From assembly GCA_041399085.1 (NCBI GenBank), contig JAWKTM010000069.1, positions 1 through 38,611 of the forward strand: DNA of 38,611 nucleotides, in the 5' to 3' direction. Source of the DNA: JAWKTM01 sp041399085 (GTDB taxonomy: Bacteria; Planctomycetota; Planctomycetia; Pirellulales; Pirellulaceae). Below are positions 8,751 to 17,929 of this stretch, one piece after another (the first letter of the stretch is position 1; every line of letters starts with the position of its first letter). Under the pieces are notes generated by a model. It was not told the DNA's origin, did no database searches, and was given only the letters and a program-made list of their open reading frames with translations. Made by a program: the position numbers and the translations under genes.

Positions 8751-11700
8751 GTGAATACCAGTTCCACTTCGACAACGGCCGGTTCCGCGAGCCCGACCGG
8801 CGAAGTTTCCGTTCTTGATTCGGCTTCGACCTCGCGACGGCGAGAACGTTTGCAAGACGTGGTCGAGCAAGCCGCGAATCTGTTGCCCGTGTCCGGCCCG
8901 ATTACGTCGTTCGCATTCCTGAATACGCTGCAAGCGTTGGAAGATCGGCCATTTGACGAAGGTCTTCAACGTGGTTCGCGCCTGTTCGGCGCCCAGCCTT
9001 ATCTCCCCGAAGCGACTTATCGCAAACGATTCGCGGAAGGTCGCATTCGCCACGAAGATCTATCGGCCGTGTTGATCGACGATCTGGGAGATTCCGCCGA
9101 CCACTTGTTGGGTGTGTTAGGCACCCGTTTTGGACTCCGTATGGCAATGCTCGAACACGCGTTGCAATGCGGTCGACAAGATGAACTGCGTTGGTATGTG
9201 GCGGAAACGGACGCCCTGCGACGCATGTGCGAGGAGGTTTCCGCCGAACAGCGAAAGGCATTCCTGGTTGAGACTCGGCATTGGGTCATGCGGGACATTC
9301 GCCATGCCCACTCGGCGGGCGATGCGGGAACCGGAGTTCCCGACGAAGCCGCCCGCAACGTGTTGGCCGGACTGTTAACCCAATTCAATGAGGACGCGAT
9401 CGAACGCTGGAACGACGAAACGTGGGAACGTTTCTCCCTCCAAGCTTTGTGGCGGATCTGTGTTTCAGGTGTCCGCGATGTGAAGTCACTGCGGTCCGCG
9501 ACGATGCCGATGGTGCGTCATCGCGATTGGTTACGTTTGGCAACGCACGAAGACAGCGACTGGCTCGTTCACGCACTGATGATTCGGCTGACGGCGGCGT
9601 TCGTGGATCAAGGTTTCGCCGATTGGCAAATGCCGTATCGAGAACGCGGTTTCTATCAAGCTTTTCTGGCGATGTTTCAATCCGGCGGCGGTCCGCCCGA
9701 TCGCTGGCTGTCGCGATTGCCCGAGGAAGTGCATCGGTTACATACCGAACAGGTCGAACCGCTGGATTCCATCCTGGAGTCGTTGGATCTGTTGGGCGTG
9801 GATGACGATGAGTTCGAAGACTATCTGTCGGCCACCATGTTGGCATTGCGGGGGTGGGCTGGCATTATTCGGCATATGGAAGTGCGACCCGACCGAGTGC
9901 CTCATCCAGTGCCTCCTCATAGTTTGATGGAATTCCTAGCGGTACGTTTGATTCTAGAACGACATGCGCTGGCCCATGTGGCCCGCGAGACCATGGGATG
10001 CGACGGAACCTTAGTGGATCTGCGCGACGTTGCTCGCGAACGTGTGAACGGCCGAACCGCCGCCTCGAACAATGTCGAACAGCGAGCGTTCCAAGTCTTT
10101 CAGTTAGCCCAATTCTTGGGGTGGATGCCGCACACTCTCATACACTTGAACCAAGCGCAGTGGTCGGGTTTGATCGCGGAAATCGAAGCCTTCGATGATG
10201 TGCAGCGCCGACGCATATTCCATCGTGCCTTCGAGCGTCGCTATCGCGTGATGGCATTGGATGCGATTGCCACGCATGCACGGCGAACTGCCCGTCGGGT
10301 GGATAAACCGCGATTCCAGGCCGCCTTTTGCATCGATGCCCGCGAAGAATCGTTCCGTCGTCATTTGGAAGAAGTTGCCCCGGATACGGAAACATTCGGA
10401 GCCGCCGGATTCTTTGGCGTGGCGATGTACTATCGAGGCGCCGCCGACGCTCATTACACGGCCCTCTGCCCGATTGTGGTGCAACCCAAGCATTGGGTCG
10501 TGGAGGATGTGGTTTACACATTCGAACTGGCTCATCGCCGCCGAGCTCGCACGCGCCGTGCGTTGGGAACGGCGTCCCATCAAATGCACTTGGGCAGCCG
10601 TTCGATGGCCAGCGGCGCGCTGTTGACCGCGAGCGTCGGGGTTCTGGCATCGATTCCCATGGTGGCACGCGTGCTGTTCCCTCGATTAACAGCCAAGATT
10701 CGCCGCACGGCAGGAGCGTTCGTGGCGCCGCCGCCCGTCACGCGTCTGCGGCTGGAACGGACCTCGGGCGAGCCCGGACCTCACAACGAAGGTATCGGTT
10801 TCTCGGTGCGAGAAATGGCGGATATCGGCGAGCGAATGCTGCGTGATATCGGTCTCACATCCAACTTTGCGCGATTGGTCATCTTTTTCGGGCACGGATC
10901 ATTCTGCCTCAACAACCCTCATAAATCGGCATATGACTGTGGCGCATGCACGGGAAACGCGGGCAGCCCCAACGCACGGGCTCTAGCGGCCATGCTGAAC
11001 GACCGACGCGTGCGCGACGTGATTGCCGGTCGTGGAATGGAAATCCCCGACGATACCTTTTTCATCGGCGGGCTTCATAACACTTGCGACGACACCATCA
11101 GCTTTTTGGATCTCGATCTCTTACCTCGGTCACATGTTCCCGATTTCGAGTCAGCGGTCGACACGCTGGAAACAGTGTGCGAGCGCAACGCCCACGAGCG
11201 TTGCCGCCGCTTTGACAGCGCACCGTTGAATCTATCGCTAACCGCCGCGCGCCGGCATGTGGAAGGCCGCTCCCAAGATCTGGCGCAAACACGGCCGGAA
11301 TTCGGCAATGCCACGAACAGTATGTGTTTCGTCGGTCGCCGCGAACGAGTGCGCGGTTTGTATATGGACCGCCGCTCGTTCCTACAATCTTATGATCCCT
11401 TGAGCGATGACGATGACGCCACGATTCTTGCCAGAATCCTTAGCGCCGTGATTCCGGTGTGTGAAGGGATCAACATGCAATACTTTTTGTCGTCGGTGGA
11501 TTCGCCCGGTTGGGGCTGCGGCACCAAACTGCCTCACAATGTGACCTCGTTGTTGGGTGTGATGGATGGCGCGGCCAGTGATTTGCGTCCCGGATTGCCG
11601 TGGCAAGGCGTCGAGATTCATGAGCCAGTACGGTGTCTGTTTGTGATCGAATCCACGCCCGAGAAGATGAATAAGGTGATGGACGGCAATCCGGTCGTGG

Positions 11701-11891
11701 CTCGCATCCTACGCAACGGCTGGGCACAGCTTGCCGTTCTGGATCCGCATACGCCTGAAATGCACGTTCTTCATGGAGGCAAGTTCGAGCGGTATCGGCC
11801 GGAATCCCGAGAATTGCCCCAAGCAAGTTCGTCGATTGAGTGGTATCGCGGGTGGCGCGGCCATTTGAATTTCGCCGAGATTGAATCCTGA
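8751..11891 (+). CDS. dabA: DabA (DUF2309), carbonic-anhydrase-like subunit of the DAB inorganic carbon pump
   Basis: This 1046-residue protein starts at a GTG; no Shine-Dalgarno is visible, and the first ~35 Ser/Thr-rich residues are poorly conserved-looking. Conserved DabA sequence begins at RERLQDVVEQAANLLPVSGPITSF. The four metal/active-site positions known from Halothiobacillus DabA (Cys, Asp, His, Cys) are all present: C527 and D529 in FCIDARE, H715 in FFGHGS, and C730 in YDCGAC. The H-to-C spacing of 15 is the same as in the characterised protein. DabA is membrane-associated and, with DabB, is thought to couple a cation gradient to one-way CO2 hydration to bicarbonate in the cytoplasm. 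It is longer than the ~830-residue proteobacterial form. It is first in a three-gene operon with the two antiporter-like genes downstream. Confidence 0.93.
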   Translation: MNTSSTSTTAGSASPTGEVSVLDSASTSRRRERLQDVVEQAANLLPVSGPITSFAFLNTLQALEDRPFDEGLQRGSRLFGAQPYLPEATYRKRFAEGRIRHEDLSAVLIDDLGDSADHLLGVLGTRFGLRMAMLEHALQCGRQDELRWYVAETDALRRMCEEVSAEQRKAFLVETRHWVMRDIRHAHSAGDAGTGVPDEAARNVLAGLLTQFNEDAIERWNDETWERFSLQALWRICVSGVRDVKSLRSATMPMVRHRDWLRLATHEDSDWLVHALMIRLTAAFVDQGFADWQMPYRERGFYQAFLAMFQSGGGPPDRWLSRLPEEVHRLHTEQVEPLDSILESLDLLGVDDDEFEDYLSATMLALRGWAGIIRHMEVRPDRVPHPVPPHSLMEFLAVRLILERHALAHVARETMGCDGTLVDLRDVARERVNGRTAASNNVEQRAFQVFQLAQFLGWMPHTLIHLNQAQWSGLIAEIEAFDDVQRRRIFHRAFERRYRVMALDAIATHARRTARRVDKPRFQAAFCIDAREESFRRHLEEVAPDTETFGAAGFFGVAMYYRGAADAHYTALCPIVVQPKHWVVEDVVYTFELAHRRRARTRRALGTASHQMHLGSRSMASGALLTASVGVLASIPMVARVLFPRLTAKIRRTAGAFVAPPPVTRLRLERTSGEPGPHNEGIGFSVREMADIGERMLRDIGLTSNFARLVIFFGHGSFCLNNPHKSAYDCGACTGNAGSPNARALAAMLNDRRVRDVIAGRGMEIPDDTFFIGGLHNTCDDTISFLDLDLLPRSHVPDFESAVDTLETVCERNAHERCRRFDSAPLNLSLTAARRHVEGRSQDLAQTRPEFGNATNSMCFVGRRERVRGLYMDRRSFLQSYDPLSDDDDATILARILSAVIPVCEGINMQYFLSSVDSPGWGCGTKLPHNVTSLLGVMDGAASDLRPGLPWQGVEIHEPVRCLFVIESTPEKMNKVMDGNPVVARILRNGWAQLAVLDPHTPEMHVLHGGKFERYRPESRELPQASSSIEWYRGWRGHLNFAEIES

Positions 11892-11945
11892 CCTCGGCCG
11901 CCTTCTGAAATCGATTTAATTCGCCTAATTGCGTAGTACAATGCC

Positions 11946-13331
11946 ATGCCCGATCACGATTTCCTTATCAAGGTGCTGGGACTGACCGTCGTGGCCTGTC
12001 CGGCGATCTTGTTTGCGCTACTGGGCATTCCCACGGTGTTGTCGATGCCGCTCAGCGAGCGGAACAGCGGCCGATTGGTACAGCTATTCACAACCACGGG
12101 ATTGCTGGCGTCGATCGCGGTGCTCGTCGTCATGTTGGTATGGGATACTCGCCATGAACCCGTGGACATCGGCCAATGGGTAATGATCCCCCATTATCAC
12201 TTTTCGGTTCAGTTTGTTTTTGACCGACTGTCGGTGCCGTTCGTCATTCTCACGTTCCTGTTGTGTGGGACGATCAGCGCGTTCGCCAACAAGTACATGC
12301 ATCGCGAGGAAGGATTCAATCGCTTCTTCGTATTCTATGCGCTCTTTGTGCTCGGCATGACCGTGGCTTCGCTCGCCGGTACGATCGAGACCCTATTTGC
12401 CGGTTGGGAGTTGGTGGGGCTGTCGTCGGCGCTGTTGGTTGCCTTTTACCACGAGCGGCAAGGTCCCGTGCGAAATGGCCTGCGAGTATGGATCGTTTAT
12501 CGCGTTTCCGACGCCGCGTTGCTGATCGCCGCCGTGGTGCTTCACCATCTGCATGGGGAAGGTGAGTTCGACCAGTTTCTGCGAGCCGGATCATGGCCAG
12601 AAGGCGTGTCCGTTCTGCATTCCAATCAAGTGCTCTTGGTAGGTTTGTTGTTATTGGTCGCCGCGATGGGTAAGTCGGCTTTGGTGCCGTTTTCCGGTTG
12701 GCTACCGCGTGCCATGGAAGGACCCACTCCATCGAGTGCCGTGTTTTATGGGGCGCTTTCGGTGCATTTGGGAGCTTTTCTGTTATTGCGAGTGAGCCCC
12801 ATTTTGGACGCTTCTTGGGTATTGAGCGGGATCGTTGTGATTGTGGGATTGTCCACGGCGTTGTTTGGCGGATTTGTGGCCCGCGTGCAAACGGACATCA
12901 AATCTGCTTTGTCCTTTGCATCTTTGACTCAAGTCGGACTGATTGTGACCGAGATCGGTTTGGGATTTCGCTACGTCGCGTTGGTCCATCTACTGGGACA
13001 TGCTTCGCTACGCACACTGCAATTTCTTAGAGCGCCCACATTGCTGCACGATTATCGAATCATGGAGAACGCCATTGGGGAACATTTGCCTCACAACGAG
13101 TCGGTTCGACGGCGCTGGCTGTCGGAAGGAACACGAGCTTGGTTGTACCGTTTCGCGCTGGAACGGGGATATCTCGACGCTTGGCTGACCGACTATATCG
13201 CGGCGCCGTTTGTCAGGTTGCTGCGACTGTGTGATTCGTGGGAACGTCGTTGGGTGCGATTCTTGGGCGGTGGACCCGTAGAGGTCGCGGGACGAGAGCC
13301 GTCTACCACTACGCTGGACGAACTACTATGA
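11946..13331 (+). CDS. dabB: DabB, NuoL-like proton-channel subunit of the DAB pump
   Basis: This 461-residue polytopic membrane protein belongs to the NADH-quinone oxidoreductase subunit L / Mrp antiporter family, shortened as in DabB. The conserved TM5 glutamate is present (E155 in AGWELVGLSS), as is the TM7 lysine (K243 in AAMGKSALVPFSGWLP), followed by the family hallmark EGPTPSSA. At the next ionisable site of NuoL (a Lys after HLLGHA) it has R356. The C-terminal ~90 residues are largely soluble or amphipathic (LERGYLDAWLTDYIAAPFVRLL), like the lateral/anchor part of NuoL. It lies 54 bases after dabA and overlaps the next gene by ATGA. It is inferred to supply the cation flux that drives DabA. 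Confidence 0.9.
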   Translation: MPDHDFLIKVLGLTVVACPAILFALLGIPTVLSMPLSERNSGRLVQLFTTTGLLASIAVLVVMLVWDTRHEPVDIGQWVMIPHYHFSVQFVFDRLSVPFVILTFLLCGTISAFANKYMHREEGFNRFFVFYALFVLGMTVASLAGTIETLFAGWELVGLSSALLVAFYHERQGPVRNGLRVWIVYRVSDAALLIAAVVLHHLHGEGEFDQFLRAGSWPEGVSVLHSNQVLLVGLLLLVAAMGKSALVPFSGWLPRAMEGPTPSSAVFYGALSVHLGAFLLLRVSPILDASWVLSGIVVIVGLSTALFGGFVARVQTDIKSALSFASLTQVGLIVTEIGLGFRYVALVHLLGHASLRTLQFLRAPTLLHDYRIMENAIGEHLPHNESVRRRWLSEGTRAWLYRFALERGYLDAWLTDYIAAPFVRLLRLCDSWERRWVRFLGGGPVEVAGREPSTTTLDELL

Positions 13332-14803
13332 GCGAATTGCACTTTTCTTGGCTTGAGATGTCGATCCTGGTTCCGGTGATCGGCGCCTTAATCGTTGGTC
13401 GGTTGCGCGGTTCGGACGCCAAGCGACGATGGAGCGTGTTTTTCGCGGGGCTTACATTCATCTTCACCGTGGGCGCATGGCGCGACTTTCAGTGGTTGCA
13501 CGTTGCACAGGCCGAGGATCAGTGGCACTTTCTGGAGCAGTGGTTTGGACGCAAGGTATTTATCATCGACAATCTGAACGCGCCGCTGTTGCCGCTGATC
13601 GCGCTGTTGCATGTGTTAACGGCATTGGCGACATTGCGGACCAAGGTTCAACGATTCTCTTTCTCCTGGGCTTTGATTTCGGAAGCCATCATGTTGGCGA
13701 CGTTCACGGCCAAGGAACCTTGGGTGATTATCGCGCTGATGGCGGCCAGCACGATCCCGCCGTATCGAGAATTACGTGCTCGCAATAAGCCGACTCGCGT
13801 ATACGCCATTCACATGGGTTTGTTTATCGTGATGCTCGCCATGGGGTGGGCGTTTGTGGAGATCGAGGGAACGAATCGGGTTCATTCTTTATGGGCGATC
13901 GTGCCCTTGCTATTGGCCGTGCTTATTCGCAGCGGGATCAATCCGTTGCATTGTTGGATGACGGAACTGTTCGAACACGCCACTTTCGGCACGGCGTTGC
14001 TGTTTGTTGTTCCCATTCCTGGCGCGTATGTGGCCACGCGCCTGGTATTGCCAATTGCACCGGATTGGGTGTTGCGCAGCGTGGGGTTGCTGTCGTTGGC
14101 GACCGCGGTGTATGCGGCCAGTATGGCGCTAATTCAGAAGGACGGACGGCGTTTCTTCTGTTATTTGTTTCTTAGTCATTCAGCGTTGGTGTTGGTGGGG
14201 CTGGAAGTGGTCACGCCGATCGGGCTGACCGGCGCATTGTGTGTGTGGTTGTCCGTCGGTTTGGCGTTGGGCGGATTCGGCCTGACGATGCGAGCGTTGG
14301 AATCCCGGGTGGGACGTCTGTCGCTTGCGGATTTTCAGGGGCTGTACTCCCATACGCCGGCGCTCGCGATGTTGTTTGTGTTGACGGGGCTAGCGAGTGT
14401 TGGTTTTCCCGGCACCTTTGGTTTCATCGGAACGGAGTTGTTAGTGGACGGGGCCGTGGAAGCTTATCCGTTGGTCGGTGTGGCAGTGGTGGTCGCCGCG
14501 GCCTTGAACGGCATCGCCATTGTGCAAATGTTCTTTCGCTTGTTCACGGGAACTCAGTATTTCTCGACCGTGTCACTGCGATTGCGGAAACGCGAGCGGT
14601 TTGCGGTGCTGTTGTTGGCGTTGCTGATTCTCGGTGGAGGTTTGGCGCCTCAGCCCGGCGTCGCTTCGCGACATCACGCAGCTCACGAATTATTGGACCA
14701 GCGACACGAATTGCAGGAAGCGAGTCGCCGGCACGACGAGAACGAACGCAAGCTGACGTTGCGTCGTCGTCAGACTGCGACTGGCGAACAGCAACTGGAC
14801 TAG
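13328..14803 (+). CDS. Second NuoL/NuoM-like antiporter subunit in the DAB operon
   Basis: This 491-residue polytopic membrane protein is a divergent member of the proton-translocating NuoL/M family. Its ATG overlaps the dabB stop (ATGA), which implies translational coupling; an in-frame start at 13238 inside dabB is rejected. The family fold is recognisable from PLLLAVLIRSGINPLHCWMTELFEHATFGTALL, which aligns with the TM7 region, but the key Lys is replaced by R201. The TM5 Glu position appears to be occupied by an uncharged residue within TAKEPWVIIALMAAS. The tail after about residue 440 is highly charged (RQHELQEAS-like, rich in Arg, His and Glu) and probably cytoplasmic. It is likely a structural or ion-path partner of DabB; whether it conducts protons is uncertain. 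Confidence 0.85.
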   Translation: MSELHFSWLEMSILVPVIGALIVGRLRGSDAKRRWSVFFAGLTFIFTVGAWRDFQWLHVAQAEDQWHFLEQWFGRKVFIIDNLNAPLLPLIALLHVLTALATLRTKVQRFSFSWALISEAIMLATFTAKEPWVIIALMAASTIPPYRELRARNKPTRVYAIHMGLFIVMLAMGWAFVEIEGTNRVHSLWAIVPLLLAVLIRSGINPLHCWMTELFEHATFGTALLFVVPIPGAYVATRLVLPIAPDWVLRSVGLLSLATAVYAASMALIQKDGRRFFCYLFLSHSALVLVGLEVVTPIGLTGALCVWLSVGLALGGFGLTMRALESRVGRLSLADFQGLYSHTPALAMLFVLTGLASVGFPGTFGFIGTELLVDGAVEAYPLVGVAVVVAAALNGIAIVQMFFRLFTGTQYFSTVSLRLRKRERFAVLLLALLILGGGLAPQPGVASRHHAAHELLDQRHELQEASRRHDENERKLTLRRRQTATGEQQLD

Positions 14804-14871
14804 ATCGAATCAAACAGCGGTTGGTTGGTAGCGCATAGTGCAGCGGTGGGCATAACGGTTGAGGCGCAGCT

Positions 14872-14992
14872 CAGCGTGGCGGGTAACTAGTCGAGCGAGT
14901 CGGCCACGCCCATCGAAGACTCTGGGCGTGCCACCCGCCCCGAAGATAATAGGCGTGCCAGCCACGCCCATCGAAGACTCTGGGCGTGCCAC
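14872..14992. repeat. Cluster of palindromic REP-like repeats
   Basis: Two identical 31-bp units lie at 14904-14934 and 14962-14992. Each is itself a hairpin with arms CACGCCCA and TGGGCGTG around a 10-base loop. A related palindrome (arms GCGTGGC at 14874-14880 and GCCACGC at 14903-14909) overlaps the first copy, and a further half copy lies near 14951-14958. This matches the look of dispersed REP elements seen in planctomycete intergenic regions. The remainder of the 14804-15417 gap holds only shadow open frames. Confidence 0.75.
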
Positions 14993-15417
14993 GCGTCCCG
15001 CACGTAGCGCCTGCCACCTTTTGGCTGTCGATATTTGGCTGTCGTTGCCGAACGATGCCTTTTCGCGACGTGTTTCCTGGCTGCCACTTTGACAGGCGGC
15101 GGGCGCAAATTGAGACGCGGGGCCGGTTGCTGAATTCGCGTTCCAGAATCCGTTCAGGTTCGCTAAATGCCGCCAAATCTCCGCTTTTCTGGGCATTTTC
15201 ACGTCTGTACACGCAACTCGGCCATTCGCTGGCGAAGCGGCGGGACCGGTCGGCACAGTGCTTGCTAATTTCTAGCGGCACCCAATAATGCGGTGCCTCC
15301 CAGCGAACGGAATGTGCCGCCGAGGCCGCTGCTGAATCGGCCGCGAATCCCCCCCGAAACGAACCGCCAGCTTTTGCTACTGGGCGACTGCTGGCATCAA
15401 TAACAAGGAGTCCGTCC

Positions 15418-16110
15418 ATGCCTTTCGACCCGATGTATTTGCTGCTGGTCATGTTGCCCGGTTTGCTGATTTCGGGTGGAGCCAGCTTGTTGGTGAAGAG
15501 TGCCTTCAGCCGATATTCCCGCGTGGGAACTCGGCAGGGCTACACGGGCGCTCAAGCCGCCCAGATATTGCTCGACCGAGCCGGAATACACGATGTGCGA
15601 GTGGTCCAAACGCAAGGCTATTTGTCGGATCATTACAACCCGACGAGTAAGCAATTGGCCTTGTCGCCCGATGTCTATCACAGTAATTCGATCGCGGCGG
15701 TAGGCGTCGCTTGTCACGAAGCGGGCCATGCCATTCAGCACGCGCGTCACTACGCTCCGTTGTGGGCGCGTTCGGCGCTGGTTCCGATGGCCGGAATTGG
15801 CTCGAATCTGGGCTACTTCGTGATGCTGTTCGGGTTGTTCATCCATCCCTATGTCGTATTGGCTGGCGTCGCTTTGTTCGGAATGGTGCTGTTGTTTCAG
15901 ATTGTGACGCTGCCGGTCGAATTCGACGCCACGGCCCGAGCCAAGCGATTGGTGCTTGAGGCCGGAATTGTTTCGCCCGACGAGCGGACTGGGATGGATC
16001 GAGTGCTCAACGCAGCGGCCCTGACGTATGTCGCGGCGGTTGTAAGCACACTGTTGACGATCTTGTATTTTTTGATCCGCTCGGGAATTTTGGGCGGGCG
16101 TCGCGATTAG
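15418..16110 (+). CDS. YugP-like membrane zinc metallopeptidase
   Basis: This 230-residue protein of the neutral zinc metallopeptidase type 2 family (YugP-like) has an N-terminal membrane segment (about residues 6-24). The zinc motif HEAGH is at residues 100-104 within VACHEAGHAIQHARHYAPL. Two hydrophobic segments follow around residues 128-165 and a last one near 203-222. The downstream EFDATARAKRL probably supplies the third zinc ligand (Glu), as in related gluzincins. AAGGAG precedes the ATG by about ten bases. It is the first of two co-oriented membrane metalloprotease genes, with the site-2 protease gene 168 bases downstream. The substrate is unknown. Confidence 0.92.
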   Translation: MPFDPMYLLLVMLPGLLISGGASLLVKSAFSRYSRVGTRQGYTGAQAAQILLDRAGIHDVRVVQTQGYLSDHYNPTSKQLALSPDVYHSNSIAAVGVACHEAGHAIQHARHYAPLWARSALVPMAGIGSNLGYFVMLFGLFIHPYVVLAGVALFGMVLLFQIVTLPVEFDATARAKRLVLEAGIVSPDERTGMDRVLNAAALTYVAAVVSTLLTILYFLIRSGILGGRRD

Positions 16111-16278
16111 GAGCGTAGAACGCGGAGGGACGGTTCCGGGTCGATTCGGTGGCTTGGTGGAACAAGCCGAACGATATGACCTTGGCACGTGGAGCCATTA
16201 GAAGAGTCGATATTACAACTCGGCGGGCGAAAGGCTATTCGGCCACACAAGTGGTCGGCCGCTTGAGGAGATAAAGCA

Positions 16279-17364
16279 ATGCGTGGTTCATGGAGACTCG
16301 GCACATTATCCGGTATCGGTGTCTACGTTCACTGGTCGTTCTTGATTTTGCCGTTGTTAATTGGCGGAACGACGATTCTGTCGGCGGGGCCGTGGGCGGC
16401 GGCCGAAGCGGTCATATTCGTGTTGGCCGTGTTCGGCTGCGTGGTGTTGCACGAGATGGGGCATGCCCTGACCGCTCGGCAATTTGGAATCGGCACGCGC
16501 GACATTACGTTGTTGCCGATTGGCGGCGTCGCTCGCTTGGATCGCATGCCTCGCAAGCCTTGGCAAGAGTTCGCGGTAGCGGTTGCGGGACCGGCGGTGA
16601 ATGTCGTCATCGCGGCGGTGTTGTTTCTGGGGCTTATTGGCTACGGCGTCGAGCGGATGCTGAACCCCGCGGATTTTCTGGTGCGTTTGATGTGGACCAA
16701 CATCGCTTTGGTTGCCTTCAACATGCTGCCGGCATTCCCGATGGACGGCGGTCGAGTGCTCCGGTCGTTGCTGGCGATGGTCGTTTCTTACGAACGCGCC
16801 ACCAACATCGCGGCGATCGTGGGCCAAACGTTGGCCGTCGTTTTGGCGCTCGCCGGTTGGTTTGTCTTCCACAACATCATGTTGGTGTTGTTAGCGGGCT
16901 TCGTGTTTTTGGCCGCTCGTGGCGAAGCGAAAATGGTCAATAGCTTTCCGCAACTGCAAGGCGTTCGCGTGGGCGAGTTGATGCAACGCACCTTCGTTTC
17001 GCTGAACGCCGACGAGACGCTCGAACAAGCCGCCTCGCGCACGTTGTTTACGGCCCAGCACGATTTTCCGGTGATTCATCACGGAGCGCTGGTCGGGATG
17101 ATGACCAAGCCGACGATGCTGCAAGCGATGTCGGCCGGGCAAGGCAGCCGTTACGTCGGCGAACTCATGCGTCGCGACGTGCCGACCGTGGATCAGAACG
17201 AACCGTTGCGCGAGACTTTCGACCGCATGCGAGTCGGTCAGTTTTCCAGCGTGCCTATCGCCGCCGACGGACTGCTGGTTGGATTGCTCACGATCGAGCA
17301 AGTTGCGCGTTGGATCGAGACGTTCGCGGCCACGCCTAATCGGGCGTTCGGATTCGGCGGCTAA
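16279..17364 (+). CDS. Site-2 protease family (M50) intramembrane protease with two CBS domains
   Basis: This 361-residue protein has about six membrane segments in the first 215 residues. The catalytic zinc motif HEMGH is at residues 58-62 and the second motif NMLPAFPMDGG at 148-158 carries the third ligand D156. Two CBS domains follow (about 230-285 and 290-350), as in the CBS-bearing S2P subgroup, where nucleotide or ionic signals are thought to control cleavage. The start at 16279 is supported by GAGGAG eight bases upstream. S2P enzymes cut membrane-spanning regulators or signal peptides; the substrate here is not evident and no anti-sigma factor is adjacent. Neighbouring YugP-like and HtrA genes suggest an envelope quality-control context. 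Confidence 0.93.
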   Translation: MRGSWRLGTLSGIGVYVHWSFLILPLLIGGTTILSAGPWAAAEAVIFVLAVFGCVVLHEMGHALTARQFGIGTRDITLLPIGGVARLDRMPRKPWQEFAVAVAGPAVNVVIAAVLFLGLIGYGVERMLNPADFLVRLMWTNIALVAFNMLPAFPMDGGRVLRSLLAMVVSYERATNIAAIVGQTLAVVLALAGWFVFHNIMLVLLAGFVFLAARGEAKMVNSFPQLQGVRVGELMQRTFVSLNADETLEQAASRTLFTAQHDFPVIHHGALVGMMTKPTMLQAMSAGQGSRYVGELMRRDVPTVDQNEPLRETFDRMRVGQFSSVPIAADGLLVGLLTIEQVARWIETFAATPNRAFGFGG

Positions 17365-17388
17365 CGTCGGCCGATGCGGAGCCGTTCG

Positions 17389-17622
17389 TTAATGGTTTCC
17401 ACATTGACAGGGGCCCTGCCCGGAGGCTTGCAGCGCGTGCAATGTGGGAGCTCCGTGTCGCCAAGCCATCGCCTCCTGGCTACTGGGCGCAATCACGCGA
17501 GCCGGAACTCCCTTCCACGCCGGGACCGTATTGATGCGAGCGCACCCGGTCGCGGTGCTGGCCGCGATTGCCAAAGTTGCGAGTAGGCTTCGCCATATCG
17601 GCTTGGTCGGTTGAATGCGCAT
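17389..17622 (-). CDS. Small putative lipoprotein
   Basis: This is a 77-residue open frame with the layout of a tiny lipoprotein: a basic N-terminus (MRIQPTKPIWR), a hydrophobic stretch LLATLAIAAS, then ATGC as a possible lipobox, and a ~50-residue mature part with three further Cys and His residues (GQGPCQCGNH at the end). The ATG at 17620-17622 is preferred over the ATG two codons upstream because AAAGG then lies eight bases away. I do not recognise a family. It converges on the S2P gene, ending 24 bases past its stop. It could be a chance frame, but the signal sequence and ribosome binding site argue for a gene. Confidence 0.5.
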   Translation of the reverse strand: MRIQPTKPIWRSLLATLAIAASTATGCARINTVPAWKGVPARVIAPSSQEAMAWRHGAPTLHALQASGQGPCQCGNH

Positions 17623-17929
17623 GGTCATGGCCTTTCTGGAATAGTTTTGTCATCGGCCGGGCGACCGGAATAATCCAACTTGTTTGCCCGATCGAGTCAG
17701 CTTCCGCATCGCCACGATCTCGTGTCGCGAACCATCCCGGAAAACGGACCGTAACATCTTCTGGCCCCGATGGGTCGCCACTCCCACGCTCCCAAAAACT
17801 CATCAAATCGTGGGAAAAAGACGCAAGTTTCGGAAGTCGGCGGCAACTATCGAGGCAGTTGTCTTCACGGGGTATGAGTTGCGGCGGCGCACCGTCGCAC
17901 GAGGACGCGAGCAGTTAGGAGTCAGGCAT
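17623..17929. other. Divergent gap upstream of htrA, no feature seen
   Basis: This 307-base gap lies between the small lipoprotein gene (minus) and the HtrA gene (plus). The HtrA frame is open back to 17684, but that leader has no signal-like or conserved content. No promoter motif could be assigned with confidence. Confidence 0.35.

Noticed and set aside
13238..13327. Longer start for the second antiporter gene
   Set aside because: It lies inside dabB; the ATGA overlap at 13328 is the natural start.
14904..14992. CRISPR-like direct repeats
   Set aside because: Only two full copies, themselves palindromic, with no regular spacers and no cas genes.
14810..15452. Minus-strand ORFs in the gap before the YugP-like gene
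   Set aside because: They translate REP palindromes and run antisense into a clear gene.
17684..17929. 82-residue extension of HtrA
   Set aside because: No signal-like sequence; AGGAG and the hydrophobic signal begin at 17930.
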